From positions 1 through 33,253 of the forward strand of contig JBFELO010000040.1 of assembly GCA_041552055.1 (NCBI GenBank): a DNA stretch of 33,253 bases, read 5' to 3'. Position 1 is the stretch's first letter. Each line of letters starts with the position of its first letter. Below the pieces are notes generated by a model. It saw only the letters and a program-made list of their open reading frames with translations, was not told where the DNA came from and searched no databases. Both the position numbers and the translations under genes were made by a program. This document shows, piece by piece, positions 6,262-14,511 of the stretch. Source of the stretch: JBFELO01 sp041552055. Its GTDB lineage: Bacteria; Acidobacteriota; Thermoanaerobaculia; Thermoanaerobaculales; Sulfomarinibacteraceae.

Positions 6262-8136
6262 CTACGACTCGGCGTCCTTGGAATCGTCCGAGGAACCGAG
6301 ATCCAGCCCAAGCTCCCCGCCAAGCGCTGCGAGGGGGTTCACCATCACGACCTCCGTGAGGATCTGGGCCACCTCCTGCACCGCTGCGATCGCCTCCTCG
6401 AGCACCGAGCGTTCCTCGCTCGTCAAGGCCTTGCGAGCACGGTTCAGCGTCGCACGAACGCGCTCCCGCTCTTCTGCTTCCAGGCTGTTTCCGAACTCGC
6501 GCACGACGCGCTCGTTCGTGTAGAGCAACCCCTCGAGACGGTTCTGGAGCTGCCGCACCCCGCGCCGACGTTCATCGTCTTGACGGTATCTGTCACCCTC
6601 CGCGATGAGCGAGTCGATCTCGGCCTTGGACAGCCCTCCGGCCGGCTGCACCTCGATCCCCTGTTCCTTACCGGTCGCGAGATCACGCGCGCCCACATGG
6701 ACGATGCCGTTGGAATCGATCGAAAACGTGACCTCGATCTGGGGGACACCGCGCGGCGCGGGTGGAATCCCGACGAGGTCGAATCTCCCGAGCGACCTGT
6801 TCTCGCTCGCGATGCCGCGCTCGCCCTGCAACACGTGCACCTCCACCGTCGTCTGATTATCCGCCACAGTGGTGAAAATCATCGACTTCTTGGTCGGGAT
6901 CGTGGAGTTGCGTTCGATGATCTTGGTGAAGAGCCCTCCGTGGGTCTCGAGTCCCAGCGAGAGCGGGGTGACGTCCAACAGAATGAGGTCTTTGACCTCA
7001 CCCTGAAGGATCGCCGCCTGCAGCGCGGCACCGATCCCCACCACCTCGTCCGGATTGATGTCCTGGCAGGGCGGTTTCCCGAAGAACTCGCTCACCGTGC
7101 GGATCACCAACGGCATCCTGGTCTGACCCCCGACGAGAATCACCTGGTCGATCTGTTCCGGCTTCATCCGAGCCGCCTCGATCGCGTTCTTGCACGGCTC
7201 CAAGGTCCGCTGGACCAGATCGTCGACGAGATCTTCCAGCTGGCTCTGGGCCAGCCGAACCTGGAGGTGCTTCGGCCCGGTGTGATCCGCCGCGATGAAC
7301 GGCAGGGAGATCTCGGCCACCTCGGCGGTGGAAAGATCGCACTTCGCCGCCTCTGCCGCCTCCTTGATCCGCTGGATCGCCATCATGTCGTCCGACAGAT
7401 CCAGGCCGGTGTCCCGCTTGAACTCCTCGAGCAGGTGCTCCATGATGCGCGCATCGAAATCCTCGCCCCCGAGGAAGGTGTCTCCCGCTGTTGATTTCAC
7501 CTCGTAGATTCCGTCCCCGATTTCGAGGATGGAGATGTCGAACGTTCCACCGCCGAGGTCGTAGATGGCGATGGTCTCGTTCTTCTGCTGGCCGAACCCG
7601 TACGCGAGCGATGCCGCCGTTGGCTCGTTGATGATGCGCAACACTTCGAGACCGGCGATTGCCCCGGCGTCCTTCGTGGCCTGGCGCTGGCTGTCATCAA
7701 AATATGCCGGCACGGTGATGATGGCCTGGATGATCTCCTCACCCACGAATTCCTCTGCGAACTCCTTGATCTCCCGCAACACCAGTGCGGAGATCTCCGG
7801 CGGCGAGTATCGGCGTCCCTGGAACTGCACGTAGGCGTCTCCGTTGTCCGCCTCGACGATCTCGTACGGCACCAGGGTCCGTGCCCACTTCACCTCATCG
7901 CAGTCGAACTTGCGGCCGATGAGCCGCTTCACCGCGTACGCCGTATTCATCGGATTGGTCATCGCCTGACGGCGAGCGATCTGGCCAACCAGTCGTTCTC
8001 CGTTCGCCGTGAAGGCCACCACCGACGGCGTCGTCCGGGCACCCTCTCGGTTCGGGATCACCACGGGCTTGGTTACATCCACGACCGCGGCGCACGAGTT
8101 GGTCGTCCCCAGGTCGATGCCGATGATCTTGCTCAC
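6262..8136 (-). CDS. dnaK: Chaperone protein DnaK (Hsp70)
   Basis: 624 residues. ATP-driven chaperone that binds exposed hydrophobic segments, with DnaJ and GrpE as partners in the same operon. Signatures: IGIDLGTTNSC phosphate loop 1, IYDLGGGTFDISIL phosphate 2, VILVGGQTRMPLV, and the interdomain linker DLILLDVTPLSLG. The substrate-binding domain starts near residue 395. The lid is rich in charged helices and the tail is short and acidic (GLDLGSSDDSKDAES). The start overlaps the grpE stop by 4 bases (ATGA at 8136-8133). Confidence 0.98.
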   Translation of the reverse strand: MSKIIGIDLGTTNSCAAVVDVTKPVVIPNREGARTTPSVVAFTANGERLVGQIARRQAMTNPMNTAYAVKRLIGRKFDCDEVKWARTLVPYEIVEADNGDAYVQFQGRRYSPPEISALVLREIKEFAEEFVGEEIIQAIITVPAYFDDSQRQATKDAGAIAGLEVLRIINEPTAASLAYGFGQQKNETIAIYDLGGGTFDISILEIGDGIYEVKSTAGDTFLGGEDFDARIMEHLLEEFKRDTGLDLSDDMMAIQRIKEAAEAAKCDLSTAEVAEISLPFIAADHTGPKHLQVRLAQSQLEDLVDDLVQRTLEPCKNAIEAARMKPEQIDQVILVGGQTRMPLVIRTVSEFFGKPPCQDINPDEVVGIGAALQAAILQGEVKDLILLDVTPLSLGLETHGGLFTKIIERNSTIPTKKSMIFTTVADNQTTVEVHVLQGERGIASENRSLGRFDLVGIPPAPRGVPQIEVTFSIDSNGIVHVGARDLATGKEQGIEVQPAGGLSKAEIDSLIAEGDRYRQDDERRRGVRQLQNRLEGLLYTNERVVREFGNSLEAEERERVRATLNRARKALTSEERSVLEEAIAAVQEVAQILTEVVMVNPLAALGGELGLDLGSSDDSKDAES

Positions 8137-8798
8137 GAGTTCACCCCTTCGTCAGTCGCAGACCCGGTCTCCGATTCTGCTGATCCAGATGGGGTCACCG
8201 GTCCCACCGCCACACTCACCATTGCGGGTCGCACCAATCTGCCACGTAGGGTATAGCCCTTGACGAGCACTGACACCACGGTCCCCGGCTCGTCCTCCGA
8301 ATTCTCGACCCGATCCACGGCTTCGTGGACTTCGGGATCGAATCGCCCGCCCTTCGGATCCAACTCCTCGAGCCCCTCCTTCTGGAGGAGGTCCACGAGT
8401 TGGCGTGAGATCATCTCCACACCCTGCCGGAACGATTCGGGATCGCTGTCCCCCGCATGCTGGATGGCACGATCGAAATTGTCGATCACCGGCAGTAGCT
8501 CACGGATCAAGTCCTCGGTCGCAAGGTTCTTCAACTCGTCGCGCTCTCGTTCAGTGCGCTTGCGGAAGTTGTCGAACTCGGCCAGCTTCCGCAGGTACAT
8601 CTCGCGCATCCGCTCGACCTCCGCCTCCAGGAGATCGCCATCGCCGCCTTCCGCCACGGGTTGTTCGGCACCTTCGCTCGTCGCGGCCGGGGCACCACCC
8701 TCGGTGTCTTCGGCCTCATCGTCCTGGTCGATGAACTCTATCTCGATCGGCTCTTCCGCATCGATGGGTCGATTCATCGCCTCCTTGTCCTCATGCAT
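8133..8798 (-). CDS. grpE: Nucleotide exchange factor GrpE
   Basis: 221 residues from the chosen start. It releases ADP from DnaK. A long acidic, disordered N-terminus (about 1-55) precedes the dimerising helix (EVERMREMYLRKLAEFDNFR), then the beta-wing domain with the family motif GRFDPEVHEAV and GYTLRGRLVRPAMVSVA. The ATG at 8798 has GGAG 6 bases upstream and overlaps the hrcA stop by 8 bases. An ATG at 8816 is also in frame but lacks a ribosome binding site, and one at 8777 has AAGGAGG placed too close. It overlaps dnaK by 4 bases. Confidence 0.94.
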   Translation of the reverse strand: MHEDKEAMNRPIDAEEPIEIEFIDQDDEAEDTEGGAPAATSEGAEQPVAEGGDGDLLEAEVERMREMYLRKLAEFDNFRKRTERERDELKNLATEDLIRELLPVIDNFDRAIQHAGDSDPESFRQGVEMISRQLVDLLQKEGLEELDPKGGRFDPEVHEAVDRVENSEDEPGTVVSVLVKGYTLRGRLVRPAMVSVAVGPVTPSGSAESETGSATDEGVNS

Positions 8799-9837
8799 GG
8801 CTGGCTCCAGGTTCATCCAATAATCGAGTCAGCGTATCCCCAAGGAACTGCACCATCGGGACAATGCGTCCGTAGTCCATCCTCCGAGGTCCGACAACAC
8901 CGAGGGCTCCGGCCGGTCGACCGCGGCGATAGAACAGCGTCGCCACCATGCCGAGATTCCCGGAGGCGGTGACCTCGGACTCGTGACCCAGGATGACCTG
9001 GGTGCGGCCTCGATCCAGAGCCCGCCGCCATTCGTTCACGATACGCCGACGATCCTGAAGTGCCGCGAGCAGTGAGCGGATGCGCTCGGCCTCCGCGAAG
9101 TCGACCGACTCGAGCAGTCTGTCGGTGCCCGCGACCTGCACCTCGAACTCCCCGACATCCTCCCGGAACAGATCTCGCGCGGTGGTCGTGGCTCGGTCGG
9201 CGACCGGGTCTCGCGACGGCACACCCCACTCGTCCTCGAAAGCGGTGAGCCGTCGAATGGCGTCGACCGACTTGCCCCGAAAGGCCCGATTGAGGAACTC
9301 GCTCTCCTGTTGCAGTTCACCGACGCTCGGCTCCCGGTCGCGCAGAAGAACCCGCTTCTCCACCGAACCGTCGGTGGTGACGACCACGCCGAGCACTCGT
9401 TGCGCGCCGAGATCGACCAGCGAGACTGCCTCGAGCACCGGCCCCTCGTCCATCGGTCGCACTGCCATACCGGCTTCCCACGTGGCGTCCGCGATCACCT
9501 GCGCGACCCACTCCAGGTCTTCGACGAGCTCGCGTCGATTCGCTGTCACCTGCTCCAGCAACTCGCTCCGGACGCGGATCGGCGGCCGACGGTTCGGTTC
9601 GAGCGAGTCCACGTAGAGTCGAAAACCCGCATCCGTCGGAACGCAACCGGCCGAGGCGTGGGAACGTGCGAGGTACCCACCCTCCTCCAGCTTGGCCATC
9701 ACATTCCTGATGGTCGCCGACGAGAGTCGAAGCGAGCTGGAGCGCACGACCTGACGCGACGCGACAGGAGCACCCGTGCGAATGTACTCCTCTACAACGC
9801 CGTTCAGGACGACAAACTCTCTCCTGCTCAGGTTCAT
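8791..9837 (-). CDS. hrcA: Heat-inducible transcription repressor HrcA
   Basis: 348 residues. Winged-helix repressor of class I heat-shock genes that normally binds the CIRCE operator and is folded by GroE. The N-terminus NLSRREFVVLNGVVEEYIRT and the helix-turn-helix region LRLSSATIRNVMAKLEEGGY are typical. The C-terminus MDYGRIVPMVQFLGDTLTRL is also characteristic. An open frame runs upstream to 10035, but the ATG at 9837 is chosen: GGAGAGG precedes it and HrcA homologues start there. First gene of the operon, so probably autoregulated, yet I find no recognisable CIRCE (TTAGCACTC-N9-GAGTGCTAA) upstream. Confidence 0.95.
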   Translation of the reverse strand: MNLSRREFVVLNGVVEEYIRTGAPVASRQVVRSSSLRLSSATIRNVMAKLEEGGYLARSHASAGCVPTDAGFRLYVDSLEPNRRPPIRVRSELLEQVTANRRELVEDLEWVAQVIADATWEAGMAVRPMDEGPVLEAVSLVDLGAQRVLGVVVTTDGSVEKRVLLRDREPSVGELQQESEFLNRAFRGKSVDAIRRLTAFEDEWGVPSRDPVADRATTTARDLFREDVGEFEVQVAGTDRLLESVDFAEAERIRSLLAALQDRRRIVNEWRRALDRGRTQVILGHESEVTASGNLGMVATLFYRRGRPAGALGVVGPRRMDYGRIVPMVQFLGDTLTRLLDEPGASHA

Positions 9838-9931
9838 AACCTCTCCGTCGATAATCCGTCCCGACGACTTCTTTGTTTCGGAAGCCCTGTTTGAACGGGA
9901 CCGATTCGACACCGTCGAACCGGCCGCCTCT

Positions 9932-9940
9932 ATTTTATCA
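9932..9940 (-). promoter_or_regulatory. Possible extended -10 promoter of the hrcA operon
   Basis: On the minus strand the sequence is TGATAAAAT, that is TG-n-TAAAAT (5/6 to TATAAT with the extended TG). No -35 match lies at the right distance. It would give a leader of about 90 bases before the hrcA ATG, containing a small perfect hairpin TTCGAC-GGT-GTCGAA. Confidence 0.35.
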
Positions 9941-10044
9941 CCGCTTTGGGCCAGGCCCGGATCTTGCATCGAGGCCGTATCTCGACCGGAATATTCGGTC
10001 TTTTGCAGCGTCGTGAGCGCTTCCGATGCAAGCACTTAGCGCGA

Positions 10045-10073
10045 TTGACCGGTGGTACCCGTTGTGTTAGCGT
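10045..10073 (+). promoter_or_regulatory. Possible sigma70-type promoter of the MglA-like gene
   Basis: TTGACC (10045-10050, 5/6) is followed after 17 bases by TAGCGT (10068-10073, only 3/6). Transcription would begin about 20 bases before the ATG at 10101. The strong -35 and spacing support it, but the -10 is weak. Confidence 0.35.
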
Positions 10074-10100
10074 GGGTGTGGCAGTTGGGTTTTTTACGCC

Positions 10101-11582
10101 ATGGTTTTCTTCAACTGGGCCACGATGCAGATGGCGGCCAAGATCGTGTACTACGGTCCTGGTCTGTGTGGCAAGACGTCCAATCTGAGCTTCATCTACG
10201 CAAAGACCGCCCCGAACTCAAGGGGCGAGATGGTGTCACTCGAAACCGAGTCCGACCGGACGCTGTTTTTCGATCTGTTGCCGATCGAGGTCGGCACGAT
10301 TGGCGGGTTCAAGACCCGGCTCCAGCTCTACACCGTACCCGGACAGGTTTTCTACAACACCACCCGGAAGCTCGTCCTCAAGGGTGTGGACGGACTCGTC
10401 TTCGTCGCCGATTCGCAGCGCCCCATGCGCGAGGCCAACATCGAGAGCTTCGAGAGCCTGATCGACAACCTCAGGGAGCTCGATATCGACATCGACGAAC
10501 TGCCGCTCGTGCTGCAGTACAACAAGCGCGACCTCAAGAACATCCTGGCTATAGAGGAGCTCAATTCGGACCTCAACCCGGACCGCGCGTACCCGTTCTT
10601 CGAATCCGAGGCCATCAACGGCGTCGGCGTGTTCGAGGCGTTGAAAGAGATCACGAAGCTCACACTCAAGAAACTGCGCAGGCGCATGGTGGCACCCCAC
10701 GCGGCGTCGCCCGCCCCGCGAGCCGCTTCACCACAGGTGCGCCCCACTCCCGCCGGTAAAGCCAAGCCGGTCTCGGCCGAGGCGCTCGCCCGTGCCGCCG
10801 CGGAAGCGGTCGACCCGAGTCCCGCCGCGGATCCACCTCGACCCGCCCCAAGTGAACCCTGGCCGGAACCTCCACCGATGCTCGACGAAAGCGCATTCGA
10901 CGAAACATCCACGGAGAGCCCGTTCGCCGAGGACTCACCCGAGGGGCAGACCCCGCCGCCCGACGAGATCGCGCTCGAAGACGACCTCGAGCTGGACGAC
11001 GGACAGGCCGCGTCGCCCGAGCCGGTCGATGCCGAGGAGGTGTCCCCGTTCGAAGAACTCCAGGTTGACGGCCAACCGGCCGCCGCGGCCGGCGTCGCGG
11101 AGGCCGAGGAGCTCGCACTCGACGAGGGTATTCCGGACCCGGTTGCCGGTGTTGAAGAGGAGTCCGACCTCGAGGTCGAGTTCGACAAGGCCAACGAAGA
11201 CACTGCCAGGGTCGAGCCGCCCCCGGTCAAGCGCGTCCATGTCTCCAACCAGATGGACATCCTCGCCGAACTCGAGGGGCTGCGAAAGCAGGCGACCATG
11301 GGTTCGTTCAGCCGTCGGGGCGCCGAGGCAGCCGGCGACCTCGACATCGACGCGCTGCTGGCCGGCACGGACGAGGCCCGTGAGCTCCGCCGCAAGGTCG
11401 AGCAGTCGCTCAACTCCGACGTCTTTCGGCACATGGGCGCTCTCCAGCTCGCGATACGGATTCAAAACGCCGAGGGCGAGACGATCCACACCCTGGAGCC
11501 GGTGTCACTGGCGGTGGACAAGGCCGAGAAGCTCAGAAGGCTGTCGCTGCATTTGACGGTCGACCTGGAGAACAAGCGGTGA
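10101..11582 (+). CDS. MglA-family small GTPase with long acidic C-terminal extension
   Basis: 493 residues, against about 195 for classical MglA, the Ras-like polarity switch of gliding and twitching bacteria. The N-terminal 1-197 is a complete GTPase: P-loop GPGLCGKT (19-26), ESDRTLFFD, the switch II segment TVPGQVFY (78-85) and the guanine-specificity motif NKRD (141-144). About 200-375 is rich in Pro, Ala, Glu and Asp and probably disordered. The last 115 residues (from HVSNQMDILAELEGL) form a predicted helical domain of unknown role. No MglB-like GTPase-activating partner is visible nearby. The next gene overlaps by 4 bases (GTGA), coupling it to a peptidoglycan lytic transglycosylase. 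GTPase family assignment is firm; the role in polarity or motility is inferred. Confidence 0.92.
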   Translation: MVFFNWATMQMAAKIVYYGPGLCGKTSNLSFIYAKTAPNSRGEMVSLETESDRTLFFDLLPIEVGTIGGFKTRLQLYTVPGQVFYNTTRKLVLKGVDGLVFVADSQRPMREANIESFESLIDNLRELDIDIDELPLVLQYNKRDLKNILAIEELNSDLNPDRAYPFFESEAINGVGVFEALKEITKLTLKKLRRRMVAPHAASPAPRAASPQVRPTPAGKAKPVSAEALARAAAEAVDPSPAADPPRPAPSEPWPEPPPMLDESAFDETSTESPFAEDSPEGQTPPPDEIALEDDLELDDGQAASPEPVDAEEVSPFEELQVDGQPAAAAGVAEAEELALDEGIPDPVAGVEEESDLEVEFDKANEDTARVEPPPVKRVHVSNQMDILAELEGLRKQATMGSFSRRGAEAAGDLDIDALLAGTDEARELRRKVEQSLNSDVFRHMGALQLAIRIQNAEGETIHTLEPVSLAVDKAEKLRRLSLHLTVDLENKR

Positions 11583-13381
11583 GCCCTCGCTTCGGACAGA
11601 TTGTCGGACACCCTTTTCAGATCATCCTTCCGCTGCTGTTGGCAGTGGCCTGCTCCACGACCCAGCACACCGATTCCAGAGTCCTGCAACCGACACCAGA
11701 GGCTGCAGACACAACAGAGACTGCCCCGTCGGCGGCACAGGAGTGGGAGGCAGAGACTCGTTCCATTGTGGAGGAACTGGTATTCGAGGCGCGGCAACTG
11801 GCGGCGGCCGGAGAGACCGAGGTCGCTCTCGCCCACATCGATGCCGCACTCTGCGCGGTGTTCGACGCGCCCGCCGGTTATCAGCCCAGCGACGCCTTCC
11901 TCGAGATGGTCGAAAGGCTGGTGACCGAGGCGGAAGCGCTCGAAGAGAGCCTGGAGCCGGTCCTCACAGACGAGTTCGTGGAGGAGCTCGCCGAGCTCCC
12001 GGACATCGAAATCCAGCAGGAATCGGAGGCAGACAAGGCGGACGAACCCGAACCCCCGTTGCCGGAAAGCGACTACCCACTGGAGCTCAACAGCACCGTC
12101 CAGAGGTTTCTGGAACTCATGTCGGAACCCAGCGAGTACCGCAACCGCATCGAGATCGGTCTGCTGCGGTCCGGGCTCTACCTGCCGATGATTCGCGACC
12201 AGCTTCGACAGGCCGGGCTGCCGGAGGACCTCGCGTACCTGCCGTTGATCGAATCGGCGTTTTCCGTCAAGGCCTATTCCAGGGCTCGGGCTCACGGCAT
12301 GTGGCAGTTCATCTCGTCGACCGGACGGCATTACGGACTCGAGATCGGATCGCTGATCGATGAGCGCCGGGACCCCGTGCGGTCAACGCAGGCCGCGGTC
12401 GCGTACCTGTCCGATCTCTACGGGTCATTCTCGGACTGGCACCTCGCGCTGGCAGCGTACAACTCCGGTGCCGGCAACGTGCGACGCGCGATCCGCCGGT
12501 CAGGCAGCCACGATTTCTGGAAGTTGCGCCGTTACCTGCCTCGAGAAACCCGCAACTACGTCCCGGCATTCATCGCCTCGGTCATCGTCGCAAAGAGACC
12601 GGCCAGGTACGGCCTCCCGACGCCTCAGGAGGAACAGTGGCCGTTCGACGAGGTGCAGGTGCCAGATGCGATGGATCTCGAGTTCCTCGCTTCGAGGATC
12701 GATCTGTCGGTAGAGACCCTCAGGGACCTGAACCCGGCTGTCCGACGTGACCTCACGCCGGCGAAGTCAACAACCACCGTGTGGCTTCCCCCCGGCTACG
12801 GTCCGGCGGCGGAGGAGGTGCTCGCTTCGGTTCCCAGCAGCGAGTGGGCACCACGTCTGATCCACACGGTGCGCTCCGGTGACACACTCTCCGGCATTGC
12901 CTCACGGTACGGGTCGAGCGCCTCTGCAATCAGGCAGGCCAATGGCTTGCGGAGCAGCCTCATCCACCCCGGTCAAACCCTCGTGGTGCCACGCTTCGGC
13001 ACGATAGCGGCGCCGCGGCAGCCCCCCACGAGGATTGCGGACAAGGGCGAGTACGTGGTTCAGCGAAACGACACCCTGTGGGATATCGCACGTTCGTTCT
13101 CGGTCACGGTCGATAATCTGTGCGCGGTCAACGGCATCTCCCGACGCCAGCCGATCCATCCCGGACAGCGGCTCGACATCCCGACAGAACGTATCGCGTC
13201 GACCAGCGTCGATCAGTCCTCCGACACGGTGTACCGGGTCCGCCGTGGCGACACGCTGTACGACATCGCTCGCAAGTTCAACGTTTCGGTCGGGGAACTG
13301 AAACGGGCCAACGGCCTCAACGGCTCCCGGATCTATCCGGGAGACGTGCTGCAGATCCCGCGGTCACGGAAGACGGGGTGA
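11579..13381 (+). CDS. MltD-like lytic transglycosylase lipoprotein with three LysM domains
   Basis: 600 residues with a lipoprotein signal (IILPLLLAVAC, acylated Cys about 25). It should cleave peptidoglycan glycan strands at the cell envelope. After an acidic helical linker comes the SLT domain (about 195-340) with the catalytic Glu in LPLIESAFSVKAYS, then ARAHGMWQFISSTGRHYGL and LALAAYNSGAGNV. Three LysM peptidoglycan-binding repeats end the protein (VRSGDTLSGIA..., VQRNDTLWDIA..., VRRGDTLYDIA...). This is the MltD layout. The start is GTG at 11579, overlapping the MglA-like stop as GTGA, so the two are translationally coupled. The pairing suggests that the GTPase and cell-wall remodelling are linked, which is an inference. 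Confidence 0.95.
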   Translation: MSPRFGQIVGHPFQIILPLLLAVACSTTQHTDSRVLQPTPEAADTTETAPSAAQEWEAETRSIVEELVFEARQLAAAGETEVALAHIDAALCAVFDAPAGYQPSDAFLEMVERLVTEAEALEESLEPVLTDEFVEELAELPDIEIQQESEADKADEPEPPLPESDYPLELNSTVQRFLELMSEPSEYRNRIEIGLLRSGLYLPMIRDQLRQAGLPEDLAYLPLIESAFSVKAYSRARAHGMWQFISSTGRHYGLEIGSLIDERRDPVRSTQAAVAYLSDLYGSFSDWHLALAAYNSGAGNVRRAIRRSGSHDFWKLRRYLPRETRNYVPAFIASVIVAKRPARYGLPTPQEEQWPFDEVQVPDAMDLEFLASRIDLSVETLRDLNPAVRRDLTPAKSTTTVWLPPGYGPAAEEVLASVPSSEWAPRLIHTVRSGDTLSGIASRYGSSASAIRQANGLRSSLIHPGQTLVVPRFGTIAAPRQPPTRIADKGEYVVQRNDTLWDIARSFSVTVDNLCAVNGISRRQPIHPGQRLDIPTERIASTSVDQSSDTVYRVRRGDTLYDIARKFNVSVGELKRANGLNGSRIYPGDVLQIPRSRKTG

Positions 13382-13416
13382 GCGGGTACCGGTCCATCCA
13401 CCTATATCCCAGTTAC

Positions 13417-13485
13417 CAAATGCCAGATGCCGGATCCCGTTCCTGGTCACTCGTCTCTGGTCGCTGGACCACCCTCCCGCCCCGA
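13417..13485 (+). repeat. Short degenerate repeats, including CTGGTCGCT-type copy c
   Basis: ACCAAATGCCAGATGCCGG is followed by CCTGGTCACTCGTC, TCTGGTCGCTGGACC and CCCTCCCGCCC, matching copy a at 1771-1820. The remainder of the 360-base gap between the convergent genes (13382-13741) contains GACGCGCTCACC, vaguely like the left end of the hairpin element, and GTCGCGAGGG twice (about 13578-13602). I see no gene or clear terminator in it. Confidence 0.6.
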
Positions 13486-13741
13486 GGCAAGACGCGCTCA
13501 CCATCCCTACCGCCCAGTCGCAGGATGCAAGAACCCCAGCCGCCCGGGACTCAATGGGTAGTCTTTCAGAGGTTGGCGGCCGAGAGGTCGCGAGGGCTTC
13601 GTCGCGAGGGTCACGAGATGTCGTGAGATGGCGCGACCCCCCCGGGCGCGCCGGAGTTGTCGCCGGAACCGGTGGCCTCCATCAGCGACTCAGCCTTCCA
13701 TAAGGGACCTCGATTCTGCGCCTGACCGCTCCTCCGTCAGG

Positions 13742-14485
13742 TCAACTGGAGGGCCTGAAATCGCTCCGCCAGTCACGCCGCTCGCCGGTATCCGTGTCCA
13801 GGAACTGCAGCATCCGACAGGCTGAATACGACTCGCCGTCGGAATCGCCGTTGATCAGAATCGCTCCCATCAGGACGACGCGTTCACACGGAAAATCCGT
13901 TTGCGCGACGAGCTCGTCGATCCTCCGTTCTGTGGCTTCATAGATCACCTCGGTCGCCTCGACAATCGGCTCCCTTGCCGCGAGAACCCGGTCCTTCTCG
14001 CCGAGGAGCAACTGTTCGAGAGCATTGAACTGGTGATCGAGTTCCGTCAGATGACCGTCGACTATCAGGCCCCGTTTCAGATTCGCCAGTGCCGCCGACG
14101 CTGCACCGCAGCACGCCGAGGGTTCGCGCTGTCCCTGCCGGAACACCTTCCCTACGGCGCCATCCCTCGTGACGCCGATGTGCGGACCGAAGTAGACCAG
14201 CAGCGCTCCGTTGTCGGGCACATGATTGGCAAGAGCCACCATGCCCGCGAGTCCGGCGAATGGGAATCCGCTGAGCCCACCGAGCCTGAACGGCCCGAGC
14301 ATCTCGTGGGCTCGCTGGGGGTACTCGATGGTGTTGATGTCATCGCAGCAAATGCTGTCGGCTAACATCACCTGGCGCGGCTCGAGGCCAAGCCTGTCCC
14401 TGACCATTGCCAGAACTCGATCGACTGCGGTGTTGGCCGTCGTGGCATCGGGATACCAGCGGTTCACATCGTCGAGTGTGGTCAT
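13742..14485 (-). CDS. LCIB/C-type carbonic anhydrase domain protein
   Basis: 247 residues. It matches the LCIB family, first known from the algal CO2-concentrating system and structurally beta-carbonic-anhydrase-like (zinc held by Cys, His, Cys). The diagnostic blocks are present: MLADSICCDDINTIEYP (Cys46/47), MLGPFRLGGLSGFPFAGLAG, LVYFGPHIG (His102) and SACCGAA (Cys125/126), so zinc binding looks intact. Expected reaction: reversible CO2 hydration to bicarbonate, although some LCIB homologues are inactive. No signal peptide, so cytoplasmic. It lies 26 bases downstream of the ChaN/PDZ gene, probably one transcript; the ribosome binding site is weak (GAGAGAAG). Family assignment is from remembered motifs. 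Confidence 0.88.
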   Translation of the reverse strand: MTTLDDVNRWYPDATTANTAVDRVLAMVRDRLGLEPRQVMLADSICCDDINTIEYPQRAHEMLGPFRLGGLSGFPFAGLAGMVALANHVPDNGALLVYFGPHIGVTRDGAVGKVFRQGQREPSACCGAASAALANLKRGLIVDGHLTELDHQFNALEQLLLGEKDRVLAAREPIVEATEVIYEATERRIDELVAQTDFPCERVVLMGAILINGDSDGESYSACRMLQFLDTDTGERRDWRSDFRPSS

Positions 14486-14511
14486 ACGCTTCTCTCACAT
14501 GAGGCAGCGTC

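Noticed and set aside
3092..7494. Long plus-strand open frames opposite rsmE-prmA-dnaJ-dnaK
   Set aside because: They mirror well-identified minus-strand genes and arise from high GC content.
10016..10036. CIRCE operator
   Set aside because: The symmetry is AGCGCTT/AAGCACT; the arms do not match TTAGCACTC/GAGTGCTAA in order or spacing.
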